From Actinomadura bangladeshensis (GTDB lineage Bacteria; Actinomycetota; Actinomycetes; Streptosporangiales; Streptosporangiaceae), in assembly GCF_004348335.1 (NCBI RefSeq), contig NZ_SMJW01000010.1, positions 1 to 64,000 on the forward strand: a stretch of 64,000 bases of DNA. Reading direction: 5' to 3'. The translations under genes were made by a program, and so were the position numbers. This document shows positions 9,447 to 16,797 of this stretch, piece by piece (position 1 is the first letter of the stretch; each line of letters begins with the position of its first letter). The notes below the pieces were generated by a model. That model had not been told where the DNA came from. It saw nothing but the letters and a program-made list of their open reading frames with translations, and did not search any database.

Positions 9447-9484
9447 CGCGCCGCGACCCCGGCGGGGTGCGGGGTCGCGGCGCG
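9447..9484. terminator. Hairpin, 14-bp perfect stem, 3' of the subtilase-like gene
   Basis: Arms 9447-9460 and 9471-9484 are exact complements (CGCGCCGCGACCCC) with a 10-nt loop. It lies 15 bp after the stop at 9431 and between convergent genes. There is no T-run, as usual for actinomycete terminators. Confidence 0.7.
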
Positions 9485-9488
9485 GCGC

Positions 9489-9524
9489 GGTGCGCGGCCG
9501 GTGACGTCGGGCCGGCCGCGCACC
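9489..9524. terminator. Second hairpin between convergent genes
   Basis: Arms 9489-9501 and 9512-9524 are a perfect 13-bp inverted repeat (GGTGCGCGGCCGG) with a 10-nt loop. It ends 7 bp from the stop of the leftward secreted-protein gene, so it probably terminates that gene, while the adjacent hairpin serves the opposite strand. Confidence 0.65.
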
Positions 9525-9530
9525 GCCGGG

Positions 9531-10025
9531 TCAGGAGGCGGCGAAGTCGTACGTGGCCGACACGGTCGCCGGGTCGGGGCAGAACCAGCCGCTGGTCTTG
9601 CGGACGGTCTGGTTGGCGAACGTGGCGGTCACCGGCAGGTCGGAGCCGGTGAAGCTGCCCGACAGGTTGCCGCCGTAGGTGCAGCCGATGGCGCTCATCG
9701 CGAACCCGTTGATGGTCGCGACGCCGCCGTCGAGCTTGCCGCTCCACGGCAGGTTCTGCGGCGTGACGGTCACACCGCAGCCGCCGACCGAGGCGGAGGT
9801 GATCGACAGCGTGCCGTCGGAGGCGATCGTGCCGGACAGGGTCGAGCTGGTGCAGGTGGCGGAGACCCCTGCGTTGATGGTCATGTTCCCGTTGAGGGTG
9901 GCCGTGAAGTCGCCGGCCGTCCAGGCCAGCGCGGGGGTGGCGGTCATGGCGACGGCGACGGCGGCCGCGGCCGTGATCGAGGCGATCGCGGCCGGCTTCG
10001 TGATGCGGGACAAGGGAGTCCTCAT
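9531..10025 (-). CDS. Small secreted protein of unknown function
   Basis: The product has 164 residues from ATG 10025 (MRTPLSRITK). An N-terminal basic stretch, an Ala-rich hydrophobic core and the site TPALA-W indicate a signal peptide cleaved near residue 33. The mature part is Thr/Ser/Gly-rich and strand-like, with four cysteines (ATCTSS, GGCGVTV, IGCTYGG, GWFCPDP) that could form two disulphides. I know actinomycete secreted proteins of this kind but no function. An upstream extension of the frame exists, but the signal peptide fixes this start. A 14-bp palindrome lies about 160 bp upstream and may be its operator. Confidence 0.8.
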   Translation of the reverse strand: MRTPLSRITKPAAIASITAAAAVAVAMTATPALAWTAGDFTATLNGNMTINAGVSATCTSSTLSGTIASDGTLSITSASVGGCGVTVTPQNLPWSGKLDGGVATINGFAMSAIGCTYGGNLSGSFTGSDLPVTATFANQTVRKTSGWFCPDPATVSATYDFAAS

Positions 10026-10185
10026 TTCGAACGGTGGGCGTCGCGCCTGCACCCGGAGATACGGGGTGGGAGGCCCGCCGCCTCGTGCGCGCGCCCGCCC
10101 TGGCCAAGGGGCGTGGCGGCGCCGAATCGGAGGGCCGGGAGCCGGGAGCCGTCTCGCTTCGTCGCGCGGCACCGGCGGCTCCAAG

Positions 10186-10199
10186 TAGAACGCGTTCTA
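10186..10199. promoter_or_regulatory. Perfect 14-bp palindrome resembling a KstR-type operator
   Basis: TAGAACGCGTTCTA is its own reverse complement and fits the published mycobacterial KstR pattern TnnAACnnGTTnnA at every fixed position. It lies in the 407-bp gene-free stretch upstream of the leftward secreted-protein gene. Binding by a KstR/TetR protein is inference; no kstR gene is in this window. Confidence 0.45.
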
Positions 10200-10221
10200 T
10201 GCAAAAGATAGGGAAAATTCC

Positions 10222-10244
10222 CAGGCCGGTCAACGATCGGCCTG
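10222..10244 (-). terminator. Hairpin followed by T-rich sequence on the minus strand
   Basis: CAGGCCG (10222-10228) pairs with CGGCCTG (10238-10244), extended by a G-U and a U-A pair around a 5-nt loop. On the minus strand it is followed by a T-rich run, so it may terminate leftward transcription coming from the F420-dependent oxidoreductase gene. The rest of 10026-10432 holds the palindrome at 10186, the hairpin at 10323 and no gene I can support. Confidence 0.4.
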
Positions 10245-10322
10245 AGACTTTCTGCCTTCTCTTTCTTAGGGCGTCCGCAACACCGCGTAATGAATGTCCG
10301 TTAGATGGTTGCATGCAGCAGC

Positions 10323-10354
10323 CATCCGTCCGGCGGTACACCATCGGACGGATG
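10323..10354. terminator. Perfect 10-bp inverted repeat downstream of the oxidoreductase gene
   Basis: CATCCGTCCG (10323-10332) and CGGACGGATG (10345-10354) pair exactly around a 12-nt loop. It lies about 80 bp past the stop of the leftward oxidoreductase gene at 10433. A terminator is most likely; a regulator site is possible. Confidence 0.45.
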
Positions 10355-10432
10355 CGATTCGGACGCCGGATTCCCCGTCTTCGGATGGCCGGGAACCACC
10401 CGGTGGCGTCGCCGCGACCACGGACGGGCGGG

Positions 10433-11404
10433 TCAGCCGAAGCGCTCGCGGAGAACGGGGAGGAGGTCGGCCTCCGCCCACGTGCGGAAGTCCTTCTGGC
10501 GGTCCGGCCCGGACTGGCAGAACGACACGTGGGTGAAGCCCGCGTCGGCCCATTGCTGGACGGCCTGGACGTAGTCGTCGATGCCGTCGCCGCACGGCAC
10601 CGACTCGGCGACGTCCTCGGGACGGACGGTCTTCGTCGCGGCCTCGAAGTTCACCGGCCCGGGAAGCTCCGCCATCACCTTCCAGGCCGGCACGGAGAAC
10701 TTCCAGATGCGGTGGGCGCGCCGCTTGCACTCCTCGTAGTCGTCGCCGAAGGCGACGGGGATCTGCCCGTAGGCGGGCTTGCCCTCGCGGCGGAAGAGGT
10801 CCGCGACGGCGCCGACGGGCTGGTCGGAGACCAGCAGGTCGGCGTGCCGGGCGGCCAGCCGCCCCGCCTGCGGCCCGAACGCGGCCATCCCGATCGGGAC
10901 GGGCTGCGCGGGCACGTCGTAGAGCTTCGCCGAGTCCACCCGGTAGTGCCGGCCGCGGTAGTTGACGTAGTCGCCGCCGAACAGGGCCCGGATGATCTCC
11001 ACGGCCTCCTCGAACATCTCGTGCCGGACGTCCACCGGGGGCCAGTCCCGCCCGACGACGTGCTCGTTCAGGTTCTCCCCCGCGCCGATGCCGAGGATGA
11101 ACCGGCCGTCCGACAGGACGCCCATCGTCGCGGCCTTCTGCGCCACCACGGCGGGGTGGTAGCGCATGGTCGGGCAGGTCACCAGCGTCATCAGCGGGAC
11201 GCGGTGGGTCGCGTGGGCGAGCGCGCCGAGCACCGACCACGCGTAGGCCGAATGCCCCTGCTCCTCCAGCCACGGGAAGTAGTGGTCGGAGATGGTGACG
11301 TAGTCGAAGCCGGCCTCCTCGGCCTCGATGCCGTCGGTGATGAGCTGCTTGGGCGGTGTCTGCTCGCAGAGCAGTGAGTATCCGAATTCCATGCCCGCTC
11401 GCAT
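10433..11404 (-). CDS. F420-dependent LLM-class oxidoreductase, G6PDH-like family
   Basis: The product has about 323 residues from ATG 11404; ATG 11392 (MEFGYSLLCEQ) would remove four residues and fits the family equally well. It is a luciferase-like TIM barrel: GIEAEEAGFDYVTISDHYFP, MRYHPAVVAQKAATMGVLSD and GRFILGIGAGENLNEHVVG are typical of the F420-dependent family whose best-known member is F420-dependent glucose-6-phosphate dehydrogenase. The substrate of this paralogue is unknown; many act as hydride transferases on xenobiotics or secondary metabolites. Cytoplasmic. It sits downstream of the ferritin-like gene on the same strand, with a hairpin (11450-11466) between, so it is probably transcribed separately. 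Confidence 0.87.
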   Translation of the reverse strand: MRAGMEFGYSLLCEQTPPKQLITDGIEAEEAGFDYVTISDHYFPWLEEQGHSAYAWSVLGALAHATHRVPLMTLVTCPTMRYHPAVVAQKAATMGVLSDGRFILGIGAGENLNEHVVGRDWPPVDVRHEMFEEAVEIIRALFGGDYVNYRGRHYRVDSAKLYDVPAQPVPIGMAAFGPQAGRLAARHADLLVSDQPVGAVADLFRREGKPAYGQIPVAFGDDYEECKRRAHRIWKFSVPAWKVMAELPGPVNFEAATKTVRPEDVAESVPCGDGIDDYVQAVQQWADAGFTHVSFCQSGPDRQKDFRTWAEADLLPVLRERFG

Positions 11405-11449
11405 ACCCCCCGCACGACCCTGAATCGTCAAGCCCGCCTCATCGTCGTT

Positions 11450-11466
11450 CCGGGGGACGCCCCCGG
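11450..11466 (-). terminator. Short GC hairpin after the ferritin-like gene
   Basis: CCGGGGG and CCCCCGG pair around ACG. It lies 15 bp downstream of the leftward ferritin-like gene and is a plausible terminator. Confidence 0.5.
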
Positions 11467-11481
11467 ACACTCCCCGCGCGG

Positions 11482-12018
11482 TCATTGTCCGAGCAGGTCC
11501 ATGAGGTCGTCGGCGTGCTCCTCCTCCTCGGCGAGGATGCCCTCCATGATGCGGCGCGTGGTGACGTCGCCGTCGCCGAGCCAGCGGATGATCTCCTGGT
11601 AGGACTCGATCACGATCCGCTCCGCGACGAGGTTCTCTTCGAGCATGCCCTTGAGGTCGTTGTCGTCGAACGTCGCGTAGGTGGTGTGGGAGCGCTCGGC
11701 GAGCGTCTTCGGGTCGAAGTCGGGGTCGCCGCCGAGCTGGCTGATGCGCTCGGCGGCGCGCATCGCGTGGTCGCGCTCCTCCTCGGCGTGCTCGTTGAAC
11801 TCCGCGGCGACCTGCGCGCGGTCGATGCCGGTCGCGCTGATCGCGTGCCGCGCGTAGCGCATCCAGCAGACGATCTCGGTGGCCAGGACGTCGTTGAGGA
11901 CGCCGATGACCTCCTCGGGGCTCCTGCCGTAGTTCTCGGTCACCGGGCCGTCGGCCATCTTCGCCCGGGCGCGCTCCCGGATCGCCGCCACGTCGATGCT
12001 GAAGCTGTTGTCGGCCAT
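11482..12018 (-). CDS. Ferritin-like (Dps/bacterioferritin-type) di-iron protein
   Basis: The product has 178 residues from ATG 12018. It is a four-helix bundle with repeated carboxylate/His ligands: E in VLATEIVCWMRYARHAIS, EEERDH in the next helix, E in ENLVAERIVIESYQEI and EEEEHADDL near the C-terminus. The paired ExxH motifs (EERDH, EEEHA) are the di-iron ligands of the ferritin-like superfamily. It likely oxidises or stores iron, or protects DNA or proteins from peroxide, in the cytoplasm. The sequence is closer to the two-domain-free DPS-like/bacterioferritin group than to heme-containing Bfr, because no axial Met context is evident. It is divergent from the RiPP cassette with 225 bp between them. 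Confidence 0.85.
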   Translation of the reverse strand: MADNSFSIDVAAIRERARAKMADGPVTENYGRSPEEVIGVLNDVLATEIVCWMRYARHAISATGIDRAQVAAEFNEHAEEERDHAMRAAERISQLGGDPDFDPKTLAERSHTTYATFDDNDLKGMLEENLVAERIVIESYQEIIRWLGDGDVTTRRIMEGILAEEEEHADDLMDLLGQ

Positions 12019-12243
12019 GCCGCCTCCTCCTGATCATGCGCTGACGCAAGGCGTCCTACCCAGGACGAAGGCCTCATGCGCCGCCACGCGACACGACGCG
12101 CGGGAGCGCCGGGACACGGCATATTTGGCCACGGACCGTAACGCGTGCTATACGTAGAGCTACCTCGCTACGACCGGTGGCGAGGAAGGGACATCCGGTA
12201 TCCACCTTGAGATCCGGGCGTGACAAGGAAGAAAAGGAACCAC

Positions 12244-12528
12244 ATGAAGTCCTTCAGCTACACCGAGCTGGACAAGCTGGCCGGCGAGGTTCTGCCGGAG
12301 CGGGCCGTTCTGTCCACCCTTCTCGTCGGTGGCGGCGACGACGACAACCACAACTTCAACCTCAACGCCAACCACGGCCACGACGGCGGCGACGGGCACA
12401 CGGTGACCACCAGCTCCTGCTCCGCCAACTCGAACCAGCCGCAGATGGGTCTCCTCACCCTGTGGCAGGTCGCGCCGGCCGCCAACTCGCAGATCTGCAC
12501 GCCGGCCAACTCCGCGCTCAACGGCTGA
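12244..12528 (+). CDS. Putative RiPP precursor peptide 1
   Basis: The product has 94 residues from ATG 12244, with an AAGGAA ribosome-binding region just upstream; a longer start at 12220 would add eight basic residues. Residues 5-24 (SYTELDKLAGEVLPERAVLS) form a leader almost identical in pattern to the second precursor. The rest is a putative core: a Gly/Asp/Asn/His-rich stretch (29-54), then Cys59, a GLL motif and Cys85 followed by T-P-A. There are no membrane segments and no known toxin domain. A hairpin separates it from the second precursor, and the M50 protease follows. The RiPP interpretation is inference from leader conservation, Cys spacing and neighbour; I do not recognise a named class. 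Confidence 0.7.
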   Translation: MKSFSYTELDKLAGEVLPERAVLSTLLVGGGDDDNHNFNLNANHGHDGGDGHTVTTSSCSANSNQPQMGLLTLWQVAPAANSQICTPANSALNG

Positions 12529-12565
12529 CCTCTGGTCTGACGTTCGCGGGGTTTCGGCCCGCACT

Positions 12566-12597
12566 GGAAGGGCTGGCGTTCGCGCGCCAGCCCTTCC
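12566..12597 (+). terminator. Strong hairpin with T-rich tail between the two precursor genes
   Basis: Arms 12566-12578 and 12585-12597 are exact complements (GGAAGGGCTGGCG) around TTCGCG, followed by CCCTTTTCC. This is a good intrinsic terminator or processing hairpin. Partial read-through would make precursor 1 more abundant than precursor 2 and the protease. Confidence 0.75.
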
Positions 12598-12648
12598 CCT
12601 TTTCCTTCGATGCACAGGCACTCAACGGACTGATCCCGAAAGGGAGTC

Positions 12649-12870
12649 ATGAACCCTCTGAAACTGTCGTACGACGACCTGGACCAGCTCTCCGGCGAGG
12701 TCCTCCCGCCCCGGCTCGCGCTCTCCGGCGGCGGGGACACGGTCGTCATGTACGCCTGCCAGGCGACGTACTCCGCGGGCACCACGGGGCTGCTCGGTAC
12801 CGGGCTGCTCGCCCAGCCGGCCCACTCCACGCTGACCTGCGTCCCGGCCACCGTGGTCGAGCACCATTGA
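12649..12870 (+). CDS. Putative RiPP precursor peptide 2
   Basis: The product has 73 residues from ATG 12649 with AAAGGGAG upstream. Residues 7-26 (SYDDLDQLSGEVLPPRLALS) match the leader of precursor 1 at 13 of 20 positions, including GEVLP-x-R and the final LS. The putative core begins GGG at 27 and carries Cys37 and Cys64, 26 residues apart (25 in precursor 1), with GLL between and C-V-P-A after the second Cys. The two peptides otherwise differ strongly, which is the usual pattern of conserved leader and variable core. Its stop overlaps the start of the M50 protease by one base (TGATG), so the two are translationally coupled. Confidence 0.7.
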   Translation: MNPLKLSYDDLDQLSGEVLPPRLALSGGGDTVVMYACQATYSAGTTGLLGTGLLAQPAHSTLTCVPATVVEHH

Positions 12871-14216
12871 TGGGCACCCCCGCGACTCCGTCCGTGGCCG
12901 GCGGCGAGCCGCCGGCGGCGCTCACCCTGCCCGCCCTCGTGGACGGCGCCGAACTGGTGGGCGAGTTCAAGAACTCCGGCTACCGGGAGCCGCCCCAGCT
13001 CGTCCGCCTGCCGGACGGGCAGCTCGTCCGGCTGCCGCCGCTGCTGTTCCTGGTCGCCAAGGCGCTGCACGAGCACCGCGACGAGGCGGGCGCGGACGTC
13101 GCGCAGGCGCTCGACCGGGTCGCCGCGGCCGTCAGCGAGCAGGCCGGCGCCCGGCTCACCGGCGAGCAGGTCGTCTATCTCGCCGACCGCAAGCTCGCCC
13201 CGCTCGGCGTCACCACCTACAGCGACGGCACCGCGCCCGCCACGGTCAAGGCCGACCCGTGGCTGTCGCTGCGCTGGCGGGTCGCGGTCCTGCCCGAATC
13301 GTTCACCTGGTTCATCGGCGGGCTGTTCAGCTGGCTGTTCCGGCCCGTCGCGATCGCCGCCATGCTCGCCGCGTTCGCGGTCAGCGAGGGCTGGCTGCTC
13401 ACCAGCCACTCGGTGGCCGGCGCCATCACCACGGCGATCATGAACCCGCTGAGCATCCTGCTGATCATCGGCCTCGGCATCGCGTCGTGCGCGTTCCACG
13501 AGGTCGGGCACGCCACCGCCTGCCGGTACGGGGGCGTCCGGCCGGGGGTCATGGGCTGCGGGATCTACCTGGTGTGGCCCGCGTTCTACACCGACATCAC
13601 CGAGTCGTACCGGCTCGGGCGGGGCGGCCGGCTGCGCGCCGACCTCGCGGGGGTGTACTTCAACGCCATCTTCGTGGTGGGGCTGACGCTGGCGTACCTG
13701 CAGACGGGGTTCGAGCCGCTGCTCGTCGCCGTCCTCTACGTCAACCTGGAGATGATGCAGCAGCTCCTGCCGACGCTCCGGTTCGACGGGTACTACATCA
13801 TGTCCGACCTTGTCGGCATCCCCGACCTGTTCAAGTACATCGGCCCGATCCTGCGCCGGACGCTGCTGCGCCGCCCCGCCGACGCCCGGCTGAGCGAGCT
13901 CAAGCGCTGGCCGCAGGTCTTCGTCACGCTGTGGGTGCTGACCGTCATCCCGATGCTGGTGTTCCAGATCGGCCTCATCATCAGCCAGGTACCGGCGCTC
14001 GTCGCCAAGGACTGGATGATGATGCGGCGGCTCGCGGCCGAGGCGGCGCAGGGGGCCGGAGTGCTCCAGCTGCTCACCTCCGGGCTGCAGATCGTCATGC
14101 TGATCCTGCCGCTGGCCGGGGTGGCGCTGATCCTCTACGGGGTCGGCCGGCGGCTGGTGCGGTGGGCCGTCCGCTACATCCAGGGCCCCGCGCCGCAGCC
14201 GATGCCGGACGCCTGA
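12870..14216 (+). CDS. PqqD-like/M50 membrane peptide metalloprotease
   Basis: The product has 448 residues from ATG 12870. Residues about 25-125 look like a small winged-helix PqqD/RRE-type module (PPQLVRLPDGQLVRLPPLLF, then DVAQALDRVA), the kind used to bind RiPP leaders. The rest is polytopic, with hydrophobic segments near 146-172, 192-212, 262-300, 335-360 and 405-430. The zinc site is H210-E211-x-x-H214 within CAFHEVGHATACRY, and the third ligand is probably D306 in LRFDGYY. This is the site-2-protease (M50) fold annotated in RiPP clusters as peptide zinc metalloprotease. It probably cleaves the leader at the membrane and may help export. It is coupled to precursor 2 and ends in a strong terminator. 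Confidence 0.85.
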   Translation: MGTPATPSVAGGEPPAALTLPALVDGAELVGEFKNSGYREPPQLVRLPDGQLVRLPPLLFLVAKALHEHRDEAGADVAQALDRVAAAVSEQAGARLTGEQVVYLADRKLAPLGVTTYSDGTAPATVKADPWLSLRWRVAVLPESFTWFIGGLFSWLFRPVAIAAMLAAFAVSEGWLLTSHSVAGAITTAIMNPLSILLIIGLGIASCAFHEVGHATACRYGGVRPGVMGCGIYLVWPAFYTDITESYRLGRGGRLRADLAGVYFNAIFVVGLTLAYLQTGFEPLLVAVLYVNLEMMQQLLPTLRFDGYYIMSDLVGIPDLFKYIGPILRRTLLRRPADARLSELKRWPQVFVTLWVLTVIPMLVFQIGLIISQVPALVAKDWMMMRRLAAEAAQGAGVLQLLTSGLQIVMLILPLAGVALILYGVGRRLVRWAVRYIQGPAPQPMPDA

Positions 14217-14231
14217 CCGCGCCCGGACCGG

Positions 14232-14262
14232 ACGCCGGATGCCCGCACCGGGCATCCGGCGT
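14232..14262 (+). terminator. Terminator of the RiPP operon
   Basis: Perfect 14-bp stem (ACGCCGGATGCCCG, 14232-14245, with 14249-14262) and a 3-nt CAC loop, 15 bp after the M50 stop. It is among the strongest hairpins in the window and marks the end of the three-gene unit. Confidence 0.8.
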
Positions 14263-14411
14263 TCGCGTACCCGGCCGCATGGAAATGCATTTTATACAGT
14301 TTTTACTTTCCGCTTCGGACGGACGGCCCGCGGGAACCTACTCCGAGTAGGGAGAGAAATGACCGTACCCGGCGCTCCCCTTTTCTCCACGGCCGGCGCG
14401 ACCCTCTGCCG

Positions 14412-15428
14412 GTGTTTCCGGAAGGCCCCGCATTGCTCCGTCGCACCACCCCCGCCGCATGGCTGGGGGCCTTCGTCCTGCTCCTCCCGTCCCCCTTCGC
14501 GGACCGCTCCACCGCGGCCGCCGGCACCGCGCTCGCCGCGGCCGGCGCGACCGGCGCGCGGGTCGTCGCCGAGACGGCCGTCGCGTCCCGCACCGTGGAC
14601 CTGACCATCGACTCGCCGGCCATGGGCGGCGGCCAGAAGGTCCGCCTCCTGCTCCCCCGCGGCTGGTCGAAGGACGCCCGCCGCACCTGGCCCGCCCTCT
14701 GGCTCCTGCACGGCGGCGTGGACGACTACACCGCCTGGACGCGCGACACCGACGTCGCGGAACTCACCGCCCGCAGCGGCGTCATCGTCGTCATGCCGAA
14801 CGGCGGCCGCTGCGGCAATTACTCCGACTGGTGGAACTACGGGAGCGGCGGCTCCCCGCGCTGGGAGACGTTCCACATGACCGAACTCCGGCGCATTCTC
14901 GAGAACGACTACCACGCCGGGACCGACCGTGTCATCGCGGGCAATTCCATGGGCGGCCTCGGCGCCATGCTGTACGCGGCGCGGTTCCCCGGCATGTTCA
15001 AGGCCGCCGCCTCGTTCAGCGGGTACGTCGACACGCTCCACGGCCACGAGCCGGGCGACGACTCCACCGGCTGGGGACCGTCCTTCGCCTGCCCCGGCAC
15101 CGACTGGCGGCGCGTCTGGGGCGACCCCGACGACCAGGCCGCGATCTGGCGCGGGCACAACCCGACCGACATCGCGGGACGGCTGCGCGGCGTCCGGCTC
15201 TGGGTGGCGAGCGGCAACGGCAGGGCCGGGCCGCTCGGCGGGCTCCCGTTCACCGACCCGGTGGAGGCCGCCGCCGACGGCAACGCGCACGCGTTCGTGG
15301 ACCGGCTGCACGCCCTCGGCGTCCCGGTGACCGCCCGGTTCTTCGACGGGCAGCACGACTGGCCGTACTGGCAGCGCGACCTGCACGAGGCGTACCCGAT
15401 GCTGATGGACACCCTGCGTACCGGGTGA
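14412..15428 (+). CDS. Secreted esterase, paralogue of the 2962-4209 gene
   Basis: The product has 338 residues from GTG 14412; TTG 14433, preceded by GGAAGG, gives a better-placed signal peptide (LRRTTPAAWLGAFVLLLPS). An ATG at 14359 behind GGAGAG is in another frame and is not used. The catalytic Ser lies in GNSMGGLGAMLYA, the oxyanion-side strand is PALWLLHGG, and the His is in FFDGQHDWPYW. It aligns with the other esterase over the whole catalytic domain (TIDSPAMGGGQKVRLLLPRG versus TIASPALGAAVKTRVMVPKG) but lacks its Ser/Pro linker. It probably acts on ester bonds outside the membrane. A 16-bp tandem repeat begins inside its last codons. AT-rich DNA at 14281-14345 likely holds the promoter. 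Confidence 0.85.
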   Translation: MFPEGPALLRRTTPAAWLGAFVLLLPSPFADRSTAAAGTALAAAGATGARVVAETAVASRTVDLTIDSPAMGGGQKVRLLLPRGWSKDARRTWPALWLLHGGVDDYTAWTRDTDVAELTARSGVIVVMPNGGRCGNYSDWWNYGSGGSPRWETFHMTELRRILENDYHAGTDRVIAGNSMGGLGAMLYAARFPGMFKAAASFSGYVDTLHGHEPGDDSTGWGPSFACPGTDWRRVWGDPDDQAAIWRGHNPTDIAGRLRGVRLWVASGNGRAGPLGGLPFTDPVEAAADGNAHAFVDRLHALGVPVTARFFDGQHDWPYWQRDLHEAYPMLMDTLRTG

Positions 15429-15510
15429 CCCGTATACCGGGCGACCCGCGTACCGGGTAGCCCCCGTGCCGGGTAGCTCGCGTGCCGGGCGACCCGCGTG
15501 CCGGGCGACC
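15415..15510. repeat. 16-bp tandem repeat, six copies, across the esterase stop codon
   Basis: Unit CGCGTACCGGGTGACC repeats with exact 16-bp period at 15415, 15431, 15447, 15463, 15479 and 15495; copies differ at one to four positions and the last two are identical. The first copy contains the final codons and TGA of the esterase. A further degenerate copy may follow at 15511-15526. It fills the gap to the convergent PP2C gene. Confidence 0.9.
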
Positions 15511-15533
15511 GGCCTGCGCGGCGGCCGGAGGGG

Positions 15534-16757
15534 TCAGGTCTGCCGGAGCGCGCGCAGGGCGGCCTTCCCTCCGCTCCAGCCGTGCCATTCCAGCAGCAGG
15601 ACGGTGGCGTCGTCGTCCAGCCGCCCCGCGTGGTGCGCGAGGATGCTGTGGACGAGGCGGCGCAGCGTCTCGGGCGCCGCCAGCCCGTCGGCCTCGTGCT
15701 TGATGATGAAGTCGACGAAGCGGCGCAGCCCGAACTCCTGCTTGTCGGGGTCGCGGGCCTCCACGATGCCGTCGGTGTAGAGCAGGACGCGGTCGCCCGG
15801 TTCGAGCTGCTCGGTGCACAGCTCGGGCTCGACGCCGAGGCCGGTGCCGAGCGGCGTCCCCGGACGGCACTCCAGCGTGCTCACCCAGCGCCCCTTGCGG
15901 ATGATGACCGGCGCGGGATGGCCGTAGGAGGCCCAGGACAGGACGCCGGACCGCAGGTCGAGGTCCGTGAGGACGGCCGTCACGAAGCGCCCGCTGGCGT
16001 CCTGCTCGGTCAGCACCTCCTCGATCCCCCGCCCGATCCCCGGGATGTCGGCGCCCTGGAGCCGGTACTTGCGGAAGGCCGCGACGGCGAGGGTGGAGGT
16101 CAGCCCGGACATGGTGTCGTGGCCCATGGCGTCGAACACCCCGAAGTGCACGGTCTCGCCCGCCAGCGCGTAGTCGAAGGTGTCGCCGCCCAGGTTGTAG
16201 GCGGGCTCCAGGGCCGCGCTGATCACCACCTGGTCGTTGGCGAAGGTCAGCGGCGGCAGCAGCCGCCACTGCATCTCCGCCGACACCGTCATGTCGCCCG
16301 TGCGCACCAGCCGGGAGTAGGAGTCGCTGTAGGGGCCCTTGCTGACGACGATCAGCGCGACCATCCCGGCCAGGTACTCGGCATCCTCGCGGCACGCCGG
16401 GTCGTCCCGCCGGATGGTGACCCTGACCACCCCGATCCGCTCGACGCCGTCGAGGATCGGCACCCAGTACTGGCAGGTGCCGTCCTCGAACGCCTGCCCG
16501 ATGACCGGTGTCACAGTCTGGTAGACCCGGCCCGCGATGGTGCCCTCGATCTTGATCTCCGGGCTCTCCGCACCGGGGCCGCCGCCGGCGTCCGCGCCCT
16601 CGCCGGTCAGCAGGCGCAGCACGTTCTGCTGGAGGTCCACGACGTAGATCACCACGTCGTGCAGCCCGACGTCGGCGGCGTGCCGGGCGGCCGCGCCCGG
16701 CAGTTGCTCCATGGACATCAGGTGGCTCTCCGCCACCAGTTCCCTCAGCATCGGCAC
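15534..16757 (-). CDS. PP2C/SpoIIE-type serine/threonine phosphatase with GAF-like sensor
   Basis: The product has 407 residues from ATG 16757 (ATG 16751 is also possible). Residues about 10-165 resemble a GAF-like sensory domain. A linker (QWRLLPPLTFANDQVVISAA) leads to the SpoIIE/RsbU-type PP2C domain, about 195-395, with metal-binding Asp residues in NLGGDTFDYAL, FDAMGHD and DDDATVLLLEW. Such proteins dephosphorylate anti-anti-sigma factors and so control anti-sigma networks. No rsbV/rsbW partner lies nearby. The gene is convergent with the esterase and its start is 40 bp past the stop of the MSMEG_6728-like gene on the same strand, so the two may be co-transcribed. Confidence 0.88.
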   Translation of the reverse strand: MPMLRELVAESHLMSMEQLPGAAARHAADVGLHDVVIYVVDLQQNVLRLLTGEGADAGGGPGAESPEIKIEGTIAGRVYQTVTPVIGQAFEDGTCQYWVPILDGVERIGVVRVTIRRDDPACREDAEYLAGMVALIVVSKGPYSDSYSRLVRTGDMTVSAEMQWRLLPPLTFANDQVVISAALEPAYNLGGDTFDYALAGETVHFGVFDAMGHDTMSGLTSTLAVAAFRKYRLQGADIPGIGRGIEEVLTEQDASGRFVTAVLTDLDLRSGVLSWASYGHPAPVIIRKGRWVSTLECRPGTPLGTGLGVEPELCTEQLEPGDRVLLYTDGIVEARDPDKQEFGLRRFVDFIIKHEADGLAAPETLRRLVHSILAHHAGRLDDDATVLLLEWHGWSGGKAALRALRQT

Positions 16758-16797
16758 ACCGTCCTCTGCGCCCCCTCACCCGTGTGTCCGCGGATAC

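Noticed and set aside
12220-12243. Longer start for RiPP precursor 1
   Set aside because: It would add eight basic residues before the leader shared with precursor 2, and the ribosome-binding region would fall inside the coding sequence.
14359-14604. ATG with a good ribosome-binding site ahead of the second esterase
   Set aside because: It reads a different frame from the esterase, with no recognisable protein. The esterase signal peptide and motifs fix the other frame.
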